From the NCBI RefSeq assembly GCF_003573695.1, contig NW_020635485.1:1247829-1311828 (forward strand): 64,000 nt of DNA, in the 5' to 3' direction. This stretch comes from Papaver somniferum. Taxonomy: Eukaryota; Streptophyta; Magnoliopsida; Ranunculales; Papaveraceae. Position numbers and translations under genes: made by a program. Every line of letters starts with the position of its first letter. Within the stretch, counting starts at the first letter, position 1. Positions 21,716 through 31,857 of this stretch are shown here, piece after piece. The notes under the pieces were generated by a model. The model saw nothing but the letters and a program-made list of their open reading frames with translations. It searched no databases and was not told the DNA's origin.

Positions 21716-21850
21716 ATATTCTATTTAATTATTATTTTTATTAATTAAATAGAATATATGATAAAATTGAAAATCAATAGAATATAAAAATAATAATTAA
21801 ATAACATTTCCATCTAAGTTTCAATCATTATTTCTATTTTTTTTTAAATG
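21716..21850 (-). other. AT-rich leader downstream of the viral primer site
   Basis: Nearly pure A/T with inverted 'attaaatagaatatat' words at about 21718-21735 and 21742-21760. There is no ORF. This is where the movement-protein gene would be expected, so it marks the deletion or rearrangement point in the left unit. Confidence 0.5.
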
Positions 21851-21862
21851 GCTCTGATACCA
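21851..21862 (-). promoter_or_regulatory. Viral primer binding site (initiator tRNA-Met)
   Basis: The minus strand reads TGGTATCAGAGC. It is the only complete copy in the viral block. The one at 15462 is cut after TGGTATCA by the (AT)n tract, and the one expected near 27950 is missing. Confidence 0.85.
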
Positions 21863-22549
21863 AAACGTTCCCAGGTTTTATATAATCTTTATATTGAAAC
21901 AGAATATATAATTAAAACCTATAAACAGAATATATTATGAAAACTAATAAATAGAAATAGTGATTGAAAGATAATTTAGAAAATGATTAATAGAAAATTA
22001 AAAGGAATCTTCATAATTAAAAGAAACTTAAAACATAGATAACGGGTAGAGATACTTACAAAGTAGTCTTTTATTCCTTAATAGATAGCACACCAAACAA
22101 CTTCAAACTCACACTTAGAACATGAAAACACTCACAAACTATCACTCTCAAAGCAGGAAACACTCAGAAACTTTCACTCTCAAACTTATAGACAATGACT
22201 CTAGAAAACTAAAAACTTGCCCTTTCCCTTAATGGGTATTTATATAGGGGAAAGTTTGCAAGAAACAAAAGAGATAAGATTTTCTTTTTTGAGAATCATA
22301 TCTATAATTACAACAACCTATAAGTGGTAGACATATCTAAGGTGGAAATCTTAGATAAGATTTACCTTTTTTTTTTTTTTGGAAAATATTAAACCTTTTC
22401 TCTTTTACTATTTTGAAGCAAATACGTGTCCTTGATGAATAGTGGAGTCGATCCTGCTTCCTGTTGATGAAAAGTTGACCATTTTTTTTTTTTAATTTTT
22501 TGCCGGAAAATAATTAAAATTTTCCTATCTTCTTCGAACCATTTAAACC
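21863..22549 (-). promoter_or_regulatory. Viral intergenic region and promoter, right unit
   Basis: Non-coding, near-identical to 15462-16195. The TATA box TATATAAATA is on the minus strand at 22237-22246. The T-runs near 22366 and 22480 are longer than in the left copy. Confidence 0.75.
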
Positions 22550-23958
22550 CTAAATCATTCCAAAGCAATCATCACCATTTGCATTTAGGTCTTCTGTATT
22601 TTCCGATTTTATCTCTTCTTCCTCAAAGTTTTTTGACGAGGACGGTTGGGAACCCAAATCTTCGTTATCAAGTGCCTCCAAAATCTGCTTCTTAAATTCT
22701 TCCTTTGACAAATCCCCGTGCCTATGCTTTAGTGCGAGTATGTGGGTTGAGAATTCCATCGGCATTGAGGTGGTTGATGCCGATACCATAAGCTGAGCTG
22801 CAACAAACTGCATGTTAAATGTAGATGGTTGTAGATGTGCTGCATTATATCTGTCCCACCATTTGATATATAATTGCCTTTCTAAATAAGGGATATAATC
22901 CCAATCAGGATCATTATCTTGTGGAATCGAATAATTCCATCTTAGAATCCATGGGATTTCATACAGTATAAAGAACCACTGCATTAATCTTCTTATATCA
23001 TAAGATTGGCTATTAGCCTTGATAAACTTATTTAACATATCTACAATATATGCAGGTAAAATCTCTGGGCATGGCCCCCAGCTACTTAGCCATGCTCTGA
23101 ACCAATTTGGTAGCTCTTTGATTGTATTGAGTTTAAAACCAATATACCAGGAATGAGAGAATCTCTGAGTTTGATAGCAAAAAATATGTGTCCATGCTTT
23201 AATATAATCAGTATAAGAATATGATCTTGGTTTGATATGGGGGTGATCATTAAATTTTTTTAACCCATGAGGGTTCATTCCCCAATCTCGGTATGATAAT
23301 AACTTAAGAATAACAAGCTTGGAGAACGCAGGAGGACCATTACCATTACTGTTGGCCGTGTTATGTGTTAAAAGGATAGATCCAGTCTCTATGAGTATTG
23401 TTTCATAAAACTCTCTAGTTTTACCATAATGTGGTAAAATGATCTTTTAGTACATGCTTGCAACTTCTGCAGGATCTCTTAGCATGTTTGTTTCTACCGC
23501 TAAAAGCGGTATTGATGTGGACATTATAAATGCCGACTTTTCTTCTGAAGAAGAATATTGTTTTCCCTTATTTGGGTTTCCTTTAATCATAATAGGATTA
23601 CTTTTGTTCCTTTTATTAGGAGATGGGTAAGAAAATTGAGGAGCCTTTCCCCTAGTTATCTGGCAGTCCATGCTTCCCCTGCAAAATTCACGAGTAAGAA
23701 ATCAGGTAGAGAATTAGTTTCACCTTTTATATATTCAATTTTAAATCAAACGCTGATAAAATGCTTCCATCTTGCAAAAATTTGCCGAGAGGCTAAATTT
23801 TTAACATCCTTTACCAATACTTCCTTAGCTGCCTGACAATCCACTCTAATAAGAAATTCCTGGTTTAACAAATCACTTTCAAATTTAGTAACACAATGAA
23901 TTATTGCCAATATTTTTTTTAATGGTTGAGTAATTTTGTTGTGCCGATTTCCATACAC
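22550..23958 (-). pseudogene. Viral RNase H and C-terminal extension, right unit
   Basis: Three frames (23958-23746, 23671-23447 and 23278-22550) correspond to the left unit's 17995-16196. Small deletions relative to the left copy, for example near 23444, 23481, 23693, 23742 and 23763, break RNase H and the linker. The C-terminal part (23278-22550, 242 codons) is longer here than in the left unit because the break near 16760 is absent. It retains a Trp-rich stretch and an acidic tail. Confidence 0.75.
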
Positions 23959-24461
23959 CTGAGGTATATCTTACTAATTGCTCTTTATTATGAATCCTTT
24001 GTTTAAGGATTCCTCCATATCCGACATCTGAAGCATCAGTCTCAACTATTTTGTAGGATGTTGGATTCGCTATAGTTAGGCATGGAAATTCTTTAGCTTT
24101 AGCTTTGATTTTTATAACAGCAGTTGTATGCTCACTGCTCCAATTAGCAGGGTTTTTCCGTAATCTTGCATATAGAGGTTTCTATCCTTAGCTAAATCCT
24201 TAAAAAATCTGCTATATAATTTAAGCTTCCTAAGAATCTTTGTAATTGTTTTTTATCCTTGATTTCATCAGGAAATTTATCAGCAAAGGATATAGCCCTT
24301 CTATAGGTATTATAGTACCTTTATTAATATTGTGACCAAGGAATCTAACCTGGGTTTGAAATATTTTCATCTTTTTTGCAGATACCACTAATCCGGCTGT
24401 TTTACTATTTTGAGGAATATTGATAAGTGTTTAAAATGTTGCTCAATTGATTCAGAATATA

Positions 24462-24947
24462 TTAATACATCAATGTATACAATTGTAAAAGTTGAATAAG
24501 AATTAATATGTTATTCATAATATGTTGAAATTCTGATGGAGCATTTTTTAAACCAAATGGCATAACATTCCATTCATAATGTCCAAAGGGAACCGTAAAT
24601 GCAGTTTTATACTTGTCTTTTTCTGCGATTTGAATTTGCCAATATCCTGACTTTAAGTCAAATTTTGAAAATATGACAGCATTATGTAATCTATCTAAAA
24701 GATCTTTTTTATTAGGAATTGGATACCTAATCCATCTTAATGCTTTATTCAAAGGCTTATAGTTGATGACTAATCTCGGAACTCCTCTTTCTAATTCAGC
24801 TGCTTTTTCTACATAAAATGCAGGACAACTCCAAGGAGAGTAACTTTTTCTAATCAAACCTTTATCTAGTAAATCTTGAATTTCATATTTACATATTTCT
24901 AATAATCTATTGTTCATTTGAATTGGTCTGGATTTTGTTGGAATCAT
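24462..24947 (-). pseudogene. Viral reverse transcriptase, right unit
   Basis: 161 codons. It includes the 'RLVINYKPLNKAL' strand, the 'SKFDLKSGYWQI' motif A with its Asp, and 'MPFGLKNAPSEFQ'. The frame ends early because a base is missing near 24508. Just beyond, a three-base loss near 24472 removes one of the two aspartates of the catalytic YIDD box. This copy could not encode an active enzyme. The upstream end is broken near 24948 by a T-run difference from the left unit. Confidence 0.8.
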
Positions 24948-25030
24948 TTTTCAGAAAAATCTGGTTCATAAGGTAATTCTACTATATGTTGTTTTCTTTC
25001 CCAGAATGCATTTGGGATTTCAGCACAAAC

Positions 25031-26746
25031 TTATTTCACTAGAAGATCATTAAAATCATTGATTTGTTTTTGGAGTTTTAGGCAATTTAGTTTCTCTTCT
25101 ATTTGCTTATATTGAATCTCCTCTTTTAAGAAGAACAAAAAATTTTCTTTGTGCTTGATTTTTTCTTGAACCTGGTTAATAAATTTTTGCCTAGGTTGAG
25201 AGACAAATTCAAATAATATTTTATGTCCCTGAATGAAGGCTTCAATGCATGTATTGTTAATACTTAACGGGTATAACATATTCAAGAATGGAGTCCCTAA
25301 TATGCAGGATTGAGATAAATTCTTTACCATGATAAATGGTGTCGCTAGACAAATACCATTATTACACACCGCAGCATCAGATAATTTGTAATTAATTATC
25401 AATTTGTTTCCATCTGCAGTATTAAGAACTTGGGTTGTTTTGCTAAAATACTTTGTGGGAACTAATCCTTCATTTAAGCAGTTTAGATCTGCACCCGAAT
25501 CTATGAGTGCCATAGTTTCAAAACGCTATTCTTTTCCTATGATTAGGGTGACTAAGGTGTACCACTTTTGAGTGATTACTTTATCTATTATATTAATGAA
25601 TTGCATGTTTTCAATATCCTGGTTATTAGTAGGTGATTCTGGTTTATCTATATGTGTAGTAATATGAGCCTGGTAGTTTTGTAAAATTTCATCAAAAGAG
25701 TTTTCTTCTTGTGAGTCATACTCACAGTCTACTGGTTTATGAAGTTCCAACATCTGGAATCTTTGCTTAAGACTTCTTAATTCTTCTTTAACCTGATTAA
25801 CTTCTGCCCTAAGATCATTGACTGATGGTTCTTTTTTAATGTGATGATTTTCTACTCTTGCCATTATTTCCTTAAAACTATAAGGTTTGTAAGAAGTTTC
25901 AATTTTCTCCTGTTTTGGTGATCTTTTAGCTAATTCAATATATTTTTCTAAAGCTATTCGCTTTGATTCTTTTTTTTTAATTTTATCAATTAACTCTAAT
26001 ATAAAATTTTCTTCATTGGTGAGGACATCAATTCCTAAACTAGATATTTGTTTATGAAAACAATTTTTACAAGAACAACCATCTGTACATTCATCATCCT
26101 CCAATCCTGAAATTGTCCCTAAATCATTTTCTGAGGAGGATGATTCATCCTCTTCAGATAGATCTGAGTCCATTAAGAGGACTTGTTCTATTTGAAGTTT
26201 GAGACCTTCGTCTAGATTAAGCTCATTTATTTTTTGTTTGGTACAACACTTATTACTATAATGCGCAATTTTTCCACACTTGTAACAGACCAGAAGTGAC
26301 TTATTAGTCTTTTTATTTAATTGTTGTGTCTTATTTTTTTGTATTAAGTGACCAATATCTTTATGGTTAGCTACTGAATCAGTTCCCTTATGTTCTAATT
26401 TGTATGGGGCTGCTATAGCACCTTTGATATCAAGGACTACTTCTGGTGGATGGATTAACTGAATAACATTTCCATCTTTTGTCGTATAAGATTGAAACTG
26501 GGTTTCCAACATATTAAGCGATCTCTTATATTTATTTAAATTGTAAGTTTTGGTAAAATCTTCAAACCAGGTGAAAAATGGGTTTGGATTTTTATTATGA
26601 CTTAAGTATAGAGCATAAGTTTTATATATTCTTGTTCTTCTATTAGAACTAAAGTTGGATTCAAACCAAGCCCTTTTATTTGTATTTTCTAAACTATGAT
26701 ACTCTTTTCGAAGTTCTTGTAAATCCAATGATGGTTTTTGGATCAC
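25031..26746 (-). pseudogene. Viral capsid remnant, zinc knuckle and protease, right unit
   Basis: The frame 26746-25526 (406 codons) starts with the capsid N-terminal part ('FFTWFEDFTKTYNL'), is joined by the internal deletion directly to the zinc knuckle (CYKCGKIAHYSNKC, about 26248-26290), then has an acidic stretch with a 'CSCKNC' Cys pair and the start of the protease region. The next frame, 25513-25031 (160 codons), has the protease active site 'ALIDSGADLNCL' and 'ILGTPFLN'. Only a stop or frame change near 25520 separates the two. Confidence 0.8.
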
Positions 26747-26937
26747 ATTTATCTCAAATTCTAGATCGGAGAATGTCGGTTCTACTTGTTCAGGAATATT
26801 TCTAACCGTAGATTTTGGCGTTTCTACTTTATAATAAGGTTTATTAACCTGATGCGCGGTTTGTTTAACTCCTTCTATAATAATATCATTTGGGTCATTT
26901 ATAAAATTATGAATATGATCTGTATAAGAAGAAGATG

Positions 26938-27819
26938 CTACAGATGGCCTTGGTGCACTTCCCTCGCCTTCTGATATCTTAAGCCTAGTTTTCTGAAAGA
27001 TGTAAACTGTATTTCCACATCTCCATTTTCATATTCAATTATTTGTTGAAGATTTTGGTTTTGGCAAGGCTTTGCTGGAACTTCTACCTGTAAAGTCCAC
27101 TTTTCAGGGAGGGTAACCTGATCCCACTTTATGGTTCTGGGAATAACTGTATGGGCTTTACCAATATTGGTATGAAAAAGAGTAGTCTGACCTTTTGTGT
27201 CATAAACTTGAGCATTAGGACATAAGGTATTCATAACCTTATAATATATTATATACACAACGGCTAAGTTCTGCGACCCTGCGACCATATCAAACCCCTG
27301 AGTTCTAACATTTAAAGTTAGAGTTTTAAGGAGTCCTGGATCAGACAGAGACACCGAAAAAATCGGGAAACAATTAAAATAAATTGGACCTTCACATAAG
27401 GTGGACTCAATAATTCTTAATAATGAATCAGTGAATTTATTGTGTCTACAATCCCTGACACATAAGAGTACAGAATTATTTAATCCTGTCCTTGTCAATG
27501 GTTTTATGGCTATTTGGATTAAGCCTATATGAAGATAATTAAATCTTTTTTGTTTATGATCTTCTATCATTCTAGGAGAGAAAATCTCAAAATTATCATT
27601 CAAATCAATTATAGATATGGTCTTTTCTACAGTTTTAATTGCGTAATCGCTTCTGAATTGAAAAGATCCTTTCTTATATACTTCATTAACTGGAACTTTA
27701 GGAATATTCCAATTTTGTAATTGTTTTTCAATGTCATGCATTATGACATCTTCTGAATTAAGGGTTATTTTATTTTTCAAACTATTTTTCTTTGAAAACG
27801 ATCTGACAAAGCTAGCCAT
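26938..27819 (-). CDS. Viral movement protein, right unit
   Basis: The 293-codon frame is open throughout. It matches the 30K movement-protein superfamily of the Caulimoviridae by its layout: an N-terminal basic/helical part, the central beta-rich core with 'YLHIGLIQIAIKPL' and a 'LCVRDCR' stretch, and the 'TQGFDMVAGSQNLAVVYIIYYKV' region near residues 175-195. In viruses such proteins enlarge plasmodesmata for cell-to-cell spread. The gene lies upstream of the capsid frame, as in relatives. A separate frame begins at 26746, so the two are not fused in this copy. It is one of the few uninterrupted genes in the block, but with no complete genome around it it is probably inert. Confidence 0.8.
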   Translation of the reverse strand: MASFVRSFSKKNSLKNKITLNSEDVIMHDIEKQLQNWNIPKVPVNEVYKKGSFQFRSDYAIKTVEKTISIIDLNDNFEIFSPRMIEDHKQKRFNYLHIGLIQIAIKPLTRTGLNNSVLLCVRDCRHNKFTDSLLRIIESTLCEGPIYFNCFPIFSVSLSDPGLLKTLTLNVRTQGFDMVAGSQNLAVVYIIYYKVMNTLCPNAQVYDTKGQTTLFHTNIGKAHTVIPRTIKWDQVTLPEKWTLQVEVPAKPCQNQNLQQIIEYENGDVEIQFTSFRKLGLRYQKAREVHQGHL

Positions 27820-28046
27820 AATTAGGGTTTATAAAGCTGCAAACGGTCAACATGAATCAATGCTCTAATTTTTTCAAGAGATTTTATTTAAACTATAGGT
27901 TTACGAGCTCACTGCGACTAATATTTAGCACTTTATCTCCCCTTTTAAAAACGTTCCCAGGTTTTATATAATCTTTATATTGAAATCCAAACCCAGGCAA
28001 AACTCTCAAACTTATATATGCTCTATACTTAAGTCATAATCTTTAG
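27820..28046. other. Scrambled right edge of the viral block
   Basis: Leader-like DNA up to about 27945 is followed by the 'aacgttcccagg' primer-flank segment without its primer site. After 27984 comes a short piece of capsid-coding sequence in the opposite orientation ('gctctatacttaagtcataa' near 28019-28039 is the sense strand, read on plus). The transposon TIR begins at 28047. The junction therefore joins inverted viral fragments. Confidence 0.6.
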
Positions 28047-29763
28047 ATGAACCATGATATTGGGCGTACCAAAAACTTTCAAGGCATACAAAGGATTAGT
28101 CCTAACTTGGGTGACCTAATAAGGGGTACCCTATGGGGTGGATCAATTACCTATATGCCCTTAAATCCTTTAAATTACTAATCTATCCCTAACCCTAATA
28201 CAAAAACCTATAATCAATAAACTTAAAATCAGTTTCATATCCCTAATCCCTTCTTCTCCCTCCTCCACAACAACCGAACCCTTCTTCTTCTTCTTCTTAT
28301 TTTTTTTTTCATCGTATCATCGCGGAAATTTAATCGTCGATTCGTGAAAATTTAGTCGACGATTAAACTCATCTATATAATGGGTCGTCGTAAGCCAGTA
28401 TCTCGTTCAAATCGATCGACTCAACAACCTATTGAAGAAGAAGAAGATTTAGAGAGTGAAGAACAAACTCAAAATCAACCACAAAATCAACCGGGAGAAG
28501 ATATTGAAGAAGAACCAACTCCGTAAATGAGAATAAGAAGGTTAGTTCTACAAACCCATCTCGTATTTGATGTTTCAGATTGGTTTGGTCGATTTACTTC
28601 GTCAAAATCATGTTTCTGCGGCGGTGACAGTGTATAGTTCGGTGCAAAATAAATCTTAAATGTGCGCCGAGCTGTTAAACTGAACCCTGAAAGTACATAT
28701 GAACGGCTCGGCGTAAATATGAAATTCGTTTTGAGCCGAACTTAATGACACATAGACTTATATTTAGGATCGGCTTATTCGATGGTGTTAGTTTTGTGCC
28801 GAATATGTTTTGTGAATTTCAGAAATTTTGCATGTGCGTAGGATCGGCTTGTATGGTAGTATTAGTTTTGTGCCGAATAAATGTTGTTTGAAATTCAGAA
28901 ATTTTGCATGTGCTTAGGATCAGCTTGTATGGTTGTATTAGTTTTCGCCGATTAAAGTTGTTTGAAATTCATGAATTCTTCATGTGTAGGATCAGCTTAT
29001 TTGTATGACACCATTTTGCGCCGAATAAATGTTTCAATTCATAAGTCTAGATTCGGCTTATTCGATAGTATTAGGGTTGCGCCGAATATCATTATTAAAA
29101 TTCCATAAATTTTACAAGTGTATAGGATCGGCTTATTTATATGATATCATGTTGCGCCGAATACATGTTTGAGTTCATAATCATAGGTTCGGCTTATTCG
29201 ACGGTATCGGTTGTGAGCCGAATATATAGGATCGGCTTATAATTGTTTTGTGGTATGAGCCGATCCACTCTCTGTGTAAGCTAATAAAAATTTCAAGACA
29301 TGATTCGGCTCATATGTGTTATTTCGGGTAAGCCGAGCCTTCTTATTTTCTTACAAGTTTTTGGCTTTCCAAATCCCTTTGTTGTTCGAATTAGTCTTAT
29401 AAATTTCATACATGTGTCAGGACCAATGCAGCTACAAAGAGGAAGAAGATGGAGGTAACACCTTCTACTTCTAAAACTCCCGATCCTAGAGGAGGAGGTA
29501 AGAAAAAATTGGGAGCGGGAGGTAGAGGAGGAATTTTAGAAGAAGAAGCTGGACAAGTAAGAATTGAAAGACAAGAAGAATGAATAGATGAAGATTAAGA
29601 AGTTGATGATAATCAAGAAGTTCATCAAGAAACACAACCCCAAGGAAAACCCAAGAAAGACAAGAAAGGTAAGAAGGTGGCAGAACCCGAGAAAGAGAAG
29701 GACGATGATGATCGACGGATCACTGGTTTACACGTTCCTGATGAAGATGACGTAATTACGCCT
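28047..29763 (+). repeat. Left terminal inverted repeat
   Basis: It includes the 5' flank, first exon, first intron and the start of exon 2 of the PMD gene. It pairs with 31858-33576 along its whole length with scattered substitutions and small indels. The first intron contains the 'ggatcggctta...gccgaata' repeat family. Confidence 0.85.
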
Positions 29764-31744
29764 CGATCAGATGGTTTGCATCATGGTCTTCCGGAAGATG
29801 GAGGAAATGTGTTGATTGGTTATGCCGATTCTTGGGCGAAGAAAATTTATGAGACTCCTGATCACAACCGTGCAGTCCGAGTATTGAGACACCAGAGGGC
29901 AGCGGAATGGAGTCTTGATGAAGAGGTTCCTAAGGTGATTGCTTACGTACAACGCAGTGCTTTATGGCCTATCATCAATTATGGACATAAGGAATATGAT
30001 AGTGTGTCGGCATCTGCATTTACCGGGGGCTTTTGTCCAGAAACTTACACATTTCAATTACCTTTTGGAGAGATGGCAATCACTCCTGATGAGGCTAGTA
30101 AGATTACAGGCCTTAAAGCAAGGGGTGTAAGTGTGGATGCTGGTTTTTGTGACATGAATTGGGATGAGCTATACAATTTGTACCTGGAATGCCTTGGTTG
30201 GGGTTCACAGAAAACTGAGTTGGAGTTTTGTCGATCAGTTAAAGATGTCGATACCGTTTGCATACCAGGTGGCAGACATAAGAAGAATAAGAAGATCAAG
30301 TTGACTAACTTGAAAAAGGAGTTTGAGAACACAAAGGAAAGAGTAACACAAGGTTTGTTGATAATGGATCCCGGAAACAAGGTAAACAAGGTAGTACTTG
30401 AAACAAGGTAAATGCTAATTATCTCCAATTGGTAAAGAATCTTGAAACTTGTAACAAGTTTGTTTGGGGAACGGCTACGCTCGCTTACCTGCTGGACCAA
30501 CTTGCCACCGCGTCTAGGTTAACAAGTACAAACATCGGAGGGAACTTCACTTTGCTCCAGGTAACTTTTGGGAGTTCAGAGTATGGTTCGGCTTATAACC
30601 ATAAAATATTTTTAGCCGGAGTTTTTACTTACTTGGTTCAGCTTATAATACTTGCTCCATATAAGACGAACAGTTCTCTGAGTTTGCAAACTTTATTCTT
30701 ACTTTGATGTTTCCAAGTAAAACTTGTTTCTATCAATTCAATTCCTTTGATTTTTAAATGTGGTTCTTTGGATGTAGGTATGGATATATGACCATTTCCC
30801 AATTTTGAACTTGGCCAAAGTATTTGAGAAAGATGTCGATTATGTTGATACAGAGCCAACTGCAGCACGGTACGCGTACGAGGACTCCAAGAAAAGGAAC
30901 AAAAAGAAGTTCGTGGCAAGTTTGAGAGAGACGTTAGAACGTCTTGGTGTTGATGATGTCACTTTTCAACCATATGAGAAGGAAGATGAAGAAGATGAAG
31001 TTGTTGAAGATGAGTATATGCCGGTAGGTATGTATCACGTGTCATTGTGGTATCCCGGTGGTTATGTTATATACGATCCTAGGCGAGTACTCCGTCAATT
31101 AGGATGTGTCCAAAAGGTTCCTTTGTTGGACGAGAAATTCAGGTTGTTACCAAAGAGTGGTAAGGGAACTAAAAGCACCACTTCATCTTGGGAACCAAAG
31201 TATGATCCTGATCCCACCATTGAGTTTTGGAATAATTTAGACAATCACACATTAGATGCGTCCAAGTTAACACCTTTACTTGATAATCCATGTGAAGAGG
31301 ATCCGGGCTATATGGATTGGTATATCCAAATTTCTCATCCCTTCATTATCAATAAGAAAAGGAAAAAGATAGCTGATAAGGGGAAGGCGAAGCCAATCAA
31401 GATCACCAACAAGTCTACTTCCGAAGATGTAGTCAAGGCTTTCAAGGTTATGGTAAGAATGACTTCACTTTATACTATTTTCATATATTAGTTATGGTAA
31501 AAATGTCTTCAACCTCACGGTTATAAGTTGTTGACAAATGAAAAAATAGGTTGCCGCGGCTAGGAAGATGTTGAAAAAAATGAAGGCCAAACTTGGTTGC
31601 AAAACACCAATGACCGTGGAAGACCAAAAATACCTCACCAACAAGTGGGATGCAATCATCAACAAAGGACAAGGACCCGAGGAACCCGAACAAAGGCCTA
31701 CCACTAAGAGGTCTCGACAAGTTGGTGAACACCTTTGCTTTTAG
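28380..31744 (+). pseudogene. Plant mobile domain (PMD, aminotransferase-like) protein gene, broken
   Basis: Proposed exons are 28380-28540, 29421-30560, 30778-31452 and 31550-31744, all with GT/AG borders. The first exon encodes a basic start followed by Glu/Gln-rich sequence. Exon 2 contains the PMD core: 'FTGGFCPETYTFQLPFGE', 'EASKITGLKARGV', and later 'FVWGTATLAYLLDQL' running into 'VWIYDHFP' across the intron. The tail is Lys-rich. Defects are TAA at 28524, TGA at 29581, TAA at 29596, and a 26-bp direct duplication at about 30374-30399 that shifts the frame. PMD proteins such as MAIN and MAIL1 of Arabidopsis act in the nucleus, and related domains are common cargo in plant transposons. 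This copy looks inactive, though a product could start at the Met at 29677. Confidence 0.75.
28700..29340 (+). repeat. Degenerate 'atcggctta / gccgaat' repeats in the PMD intron
   Basis: About eight imperfect units of roughly 60-90 bp. Each has a 'ggatcggctt(a/g)t' word and, 20-30 bp later, a 'gcgccgaat' or 'gtgccgaat' word, so each unit could fold weakly on itself. The same series in reverse is at 32280-32910. The units differ too much for recent expansion. Confidence 0.65.
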
Positions 31745-31845
31745 CTTAACAGTAGCTAATTAACTGTTAAGCTATTCATTAAGTGACATCAACTTGTCAC
31801 TTAATGAACTGTTAGCTAATTAACACCTTTGCTTTTGGCTTGTAC
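31729..31845. repeat. Small foldback insertion at the gene's 3' end
   Basis: The word 'cacctttgcttttrgctt' occurs at about 31729 and 31825. Between the two copies lies a foldback with a near-perfect stem 'cattaagtgaca / tgtcacttaatg' (about 31780-31808) and flanking 'gctaattaac' words. It sits exactly where the PMD gene ends and the right TIR begins. Confidence 0.55.
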
Positions 31846-31857
31846 CCTTCACCAGGA

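Larger units (their letters stand above)
15462..21862 (-). other. Endogenous pararetrovirus, left unit (Caulimoviridae)
   Basis: This is integrated viral DNA on the minus strand. Starting at the primer site (21851-21862), it reads capsid region, zinc knuckle, protease, reverse transcriptase, RNase H, a C-terminal extension, then the intergenic region with promoter, and stops inside the next primer site at 15462. The movement-protein gene is absent. At least five frameshifts or stops split the polyprotein. It is near-identical in most parts to the right unit at 21863-27960 and joined to it head to tail. No integrase is present, as expected for this family. The genus cannot be assigned by eye. 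Confidence 0.85.
21863..27960 (-). other. Endogenous pararetrovirus, right unit (Caulimoviridae)
   Basis: The order on the minus strand is movement protein, capsid N-terminal part, zinc knuckle, protease, reverse transcriptase, RNase H, C-terminal extension and intergenic region with promoter, running directly into the left unit. About 1.37 kb of capsid core, equivalent to about 19950-21320 of the left unit, is deleted at about 26335-26345. Many one- to three-base losses break the polymerase region. From the two complementary units I infer a genome of roughly 7.5 kb, within the usual range for the family. Confidence 0.85.
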
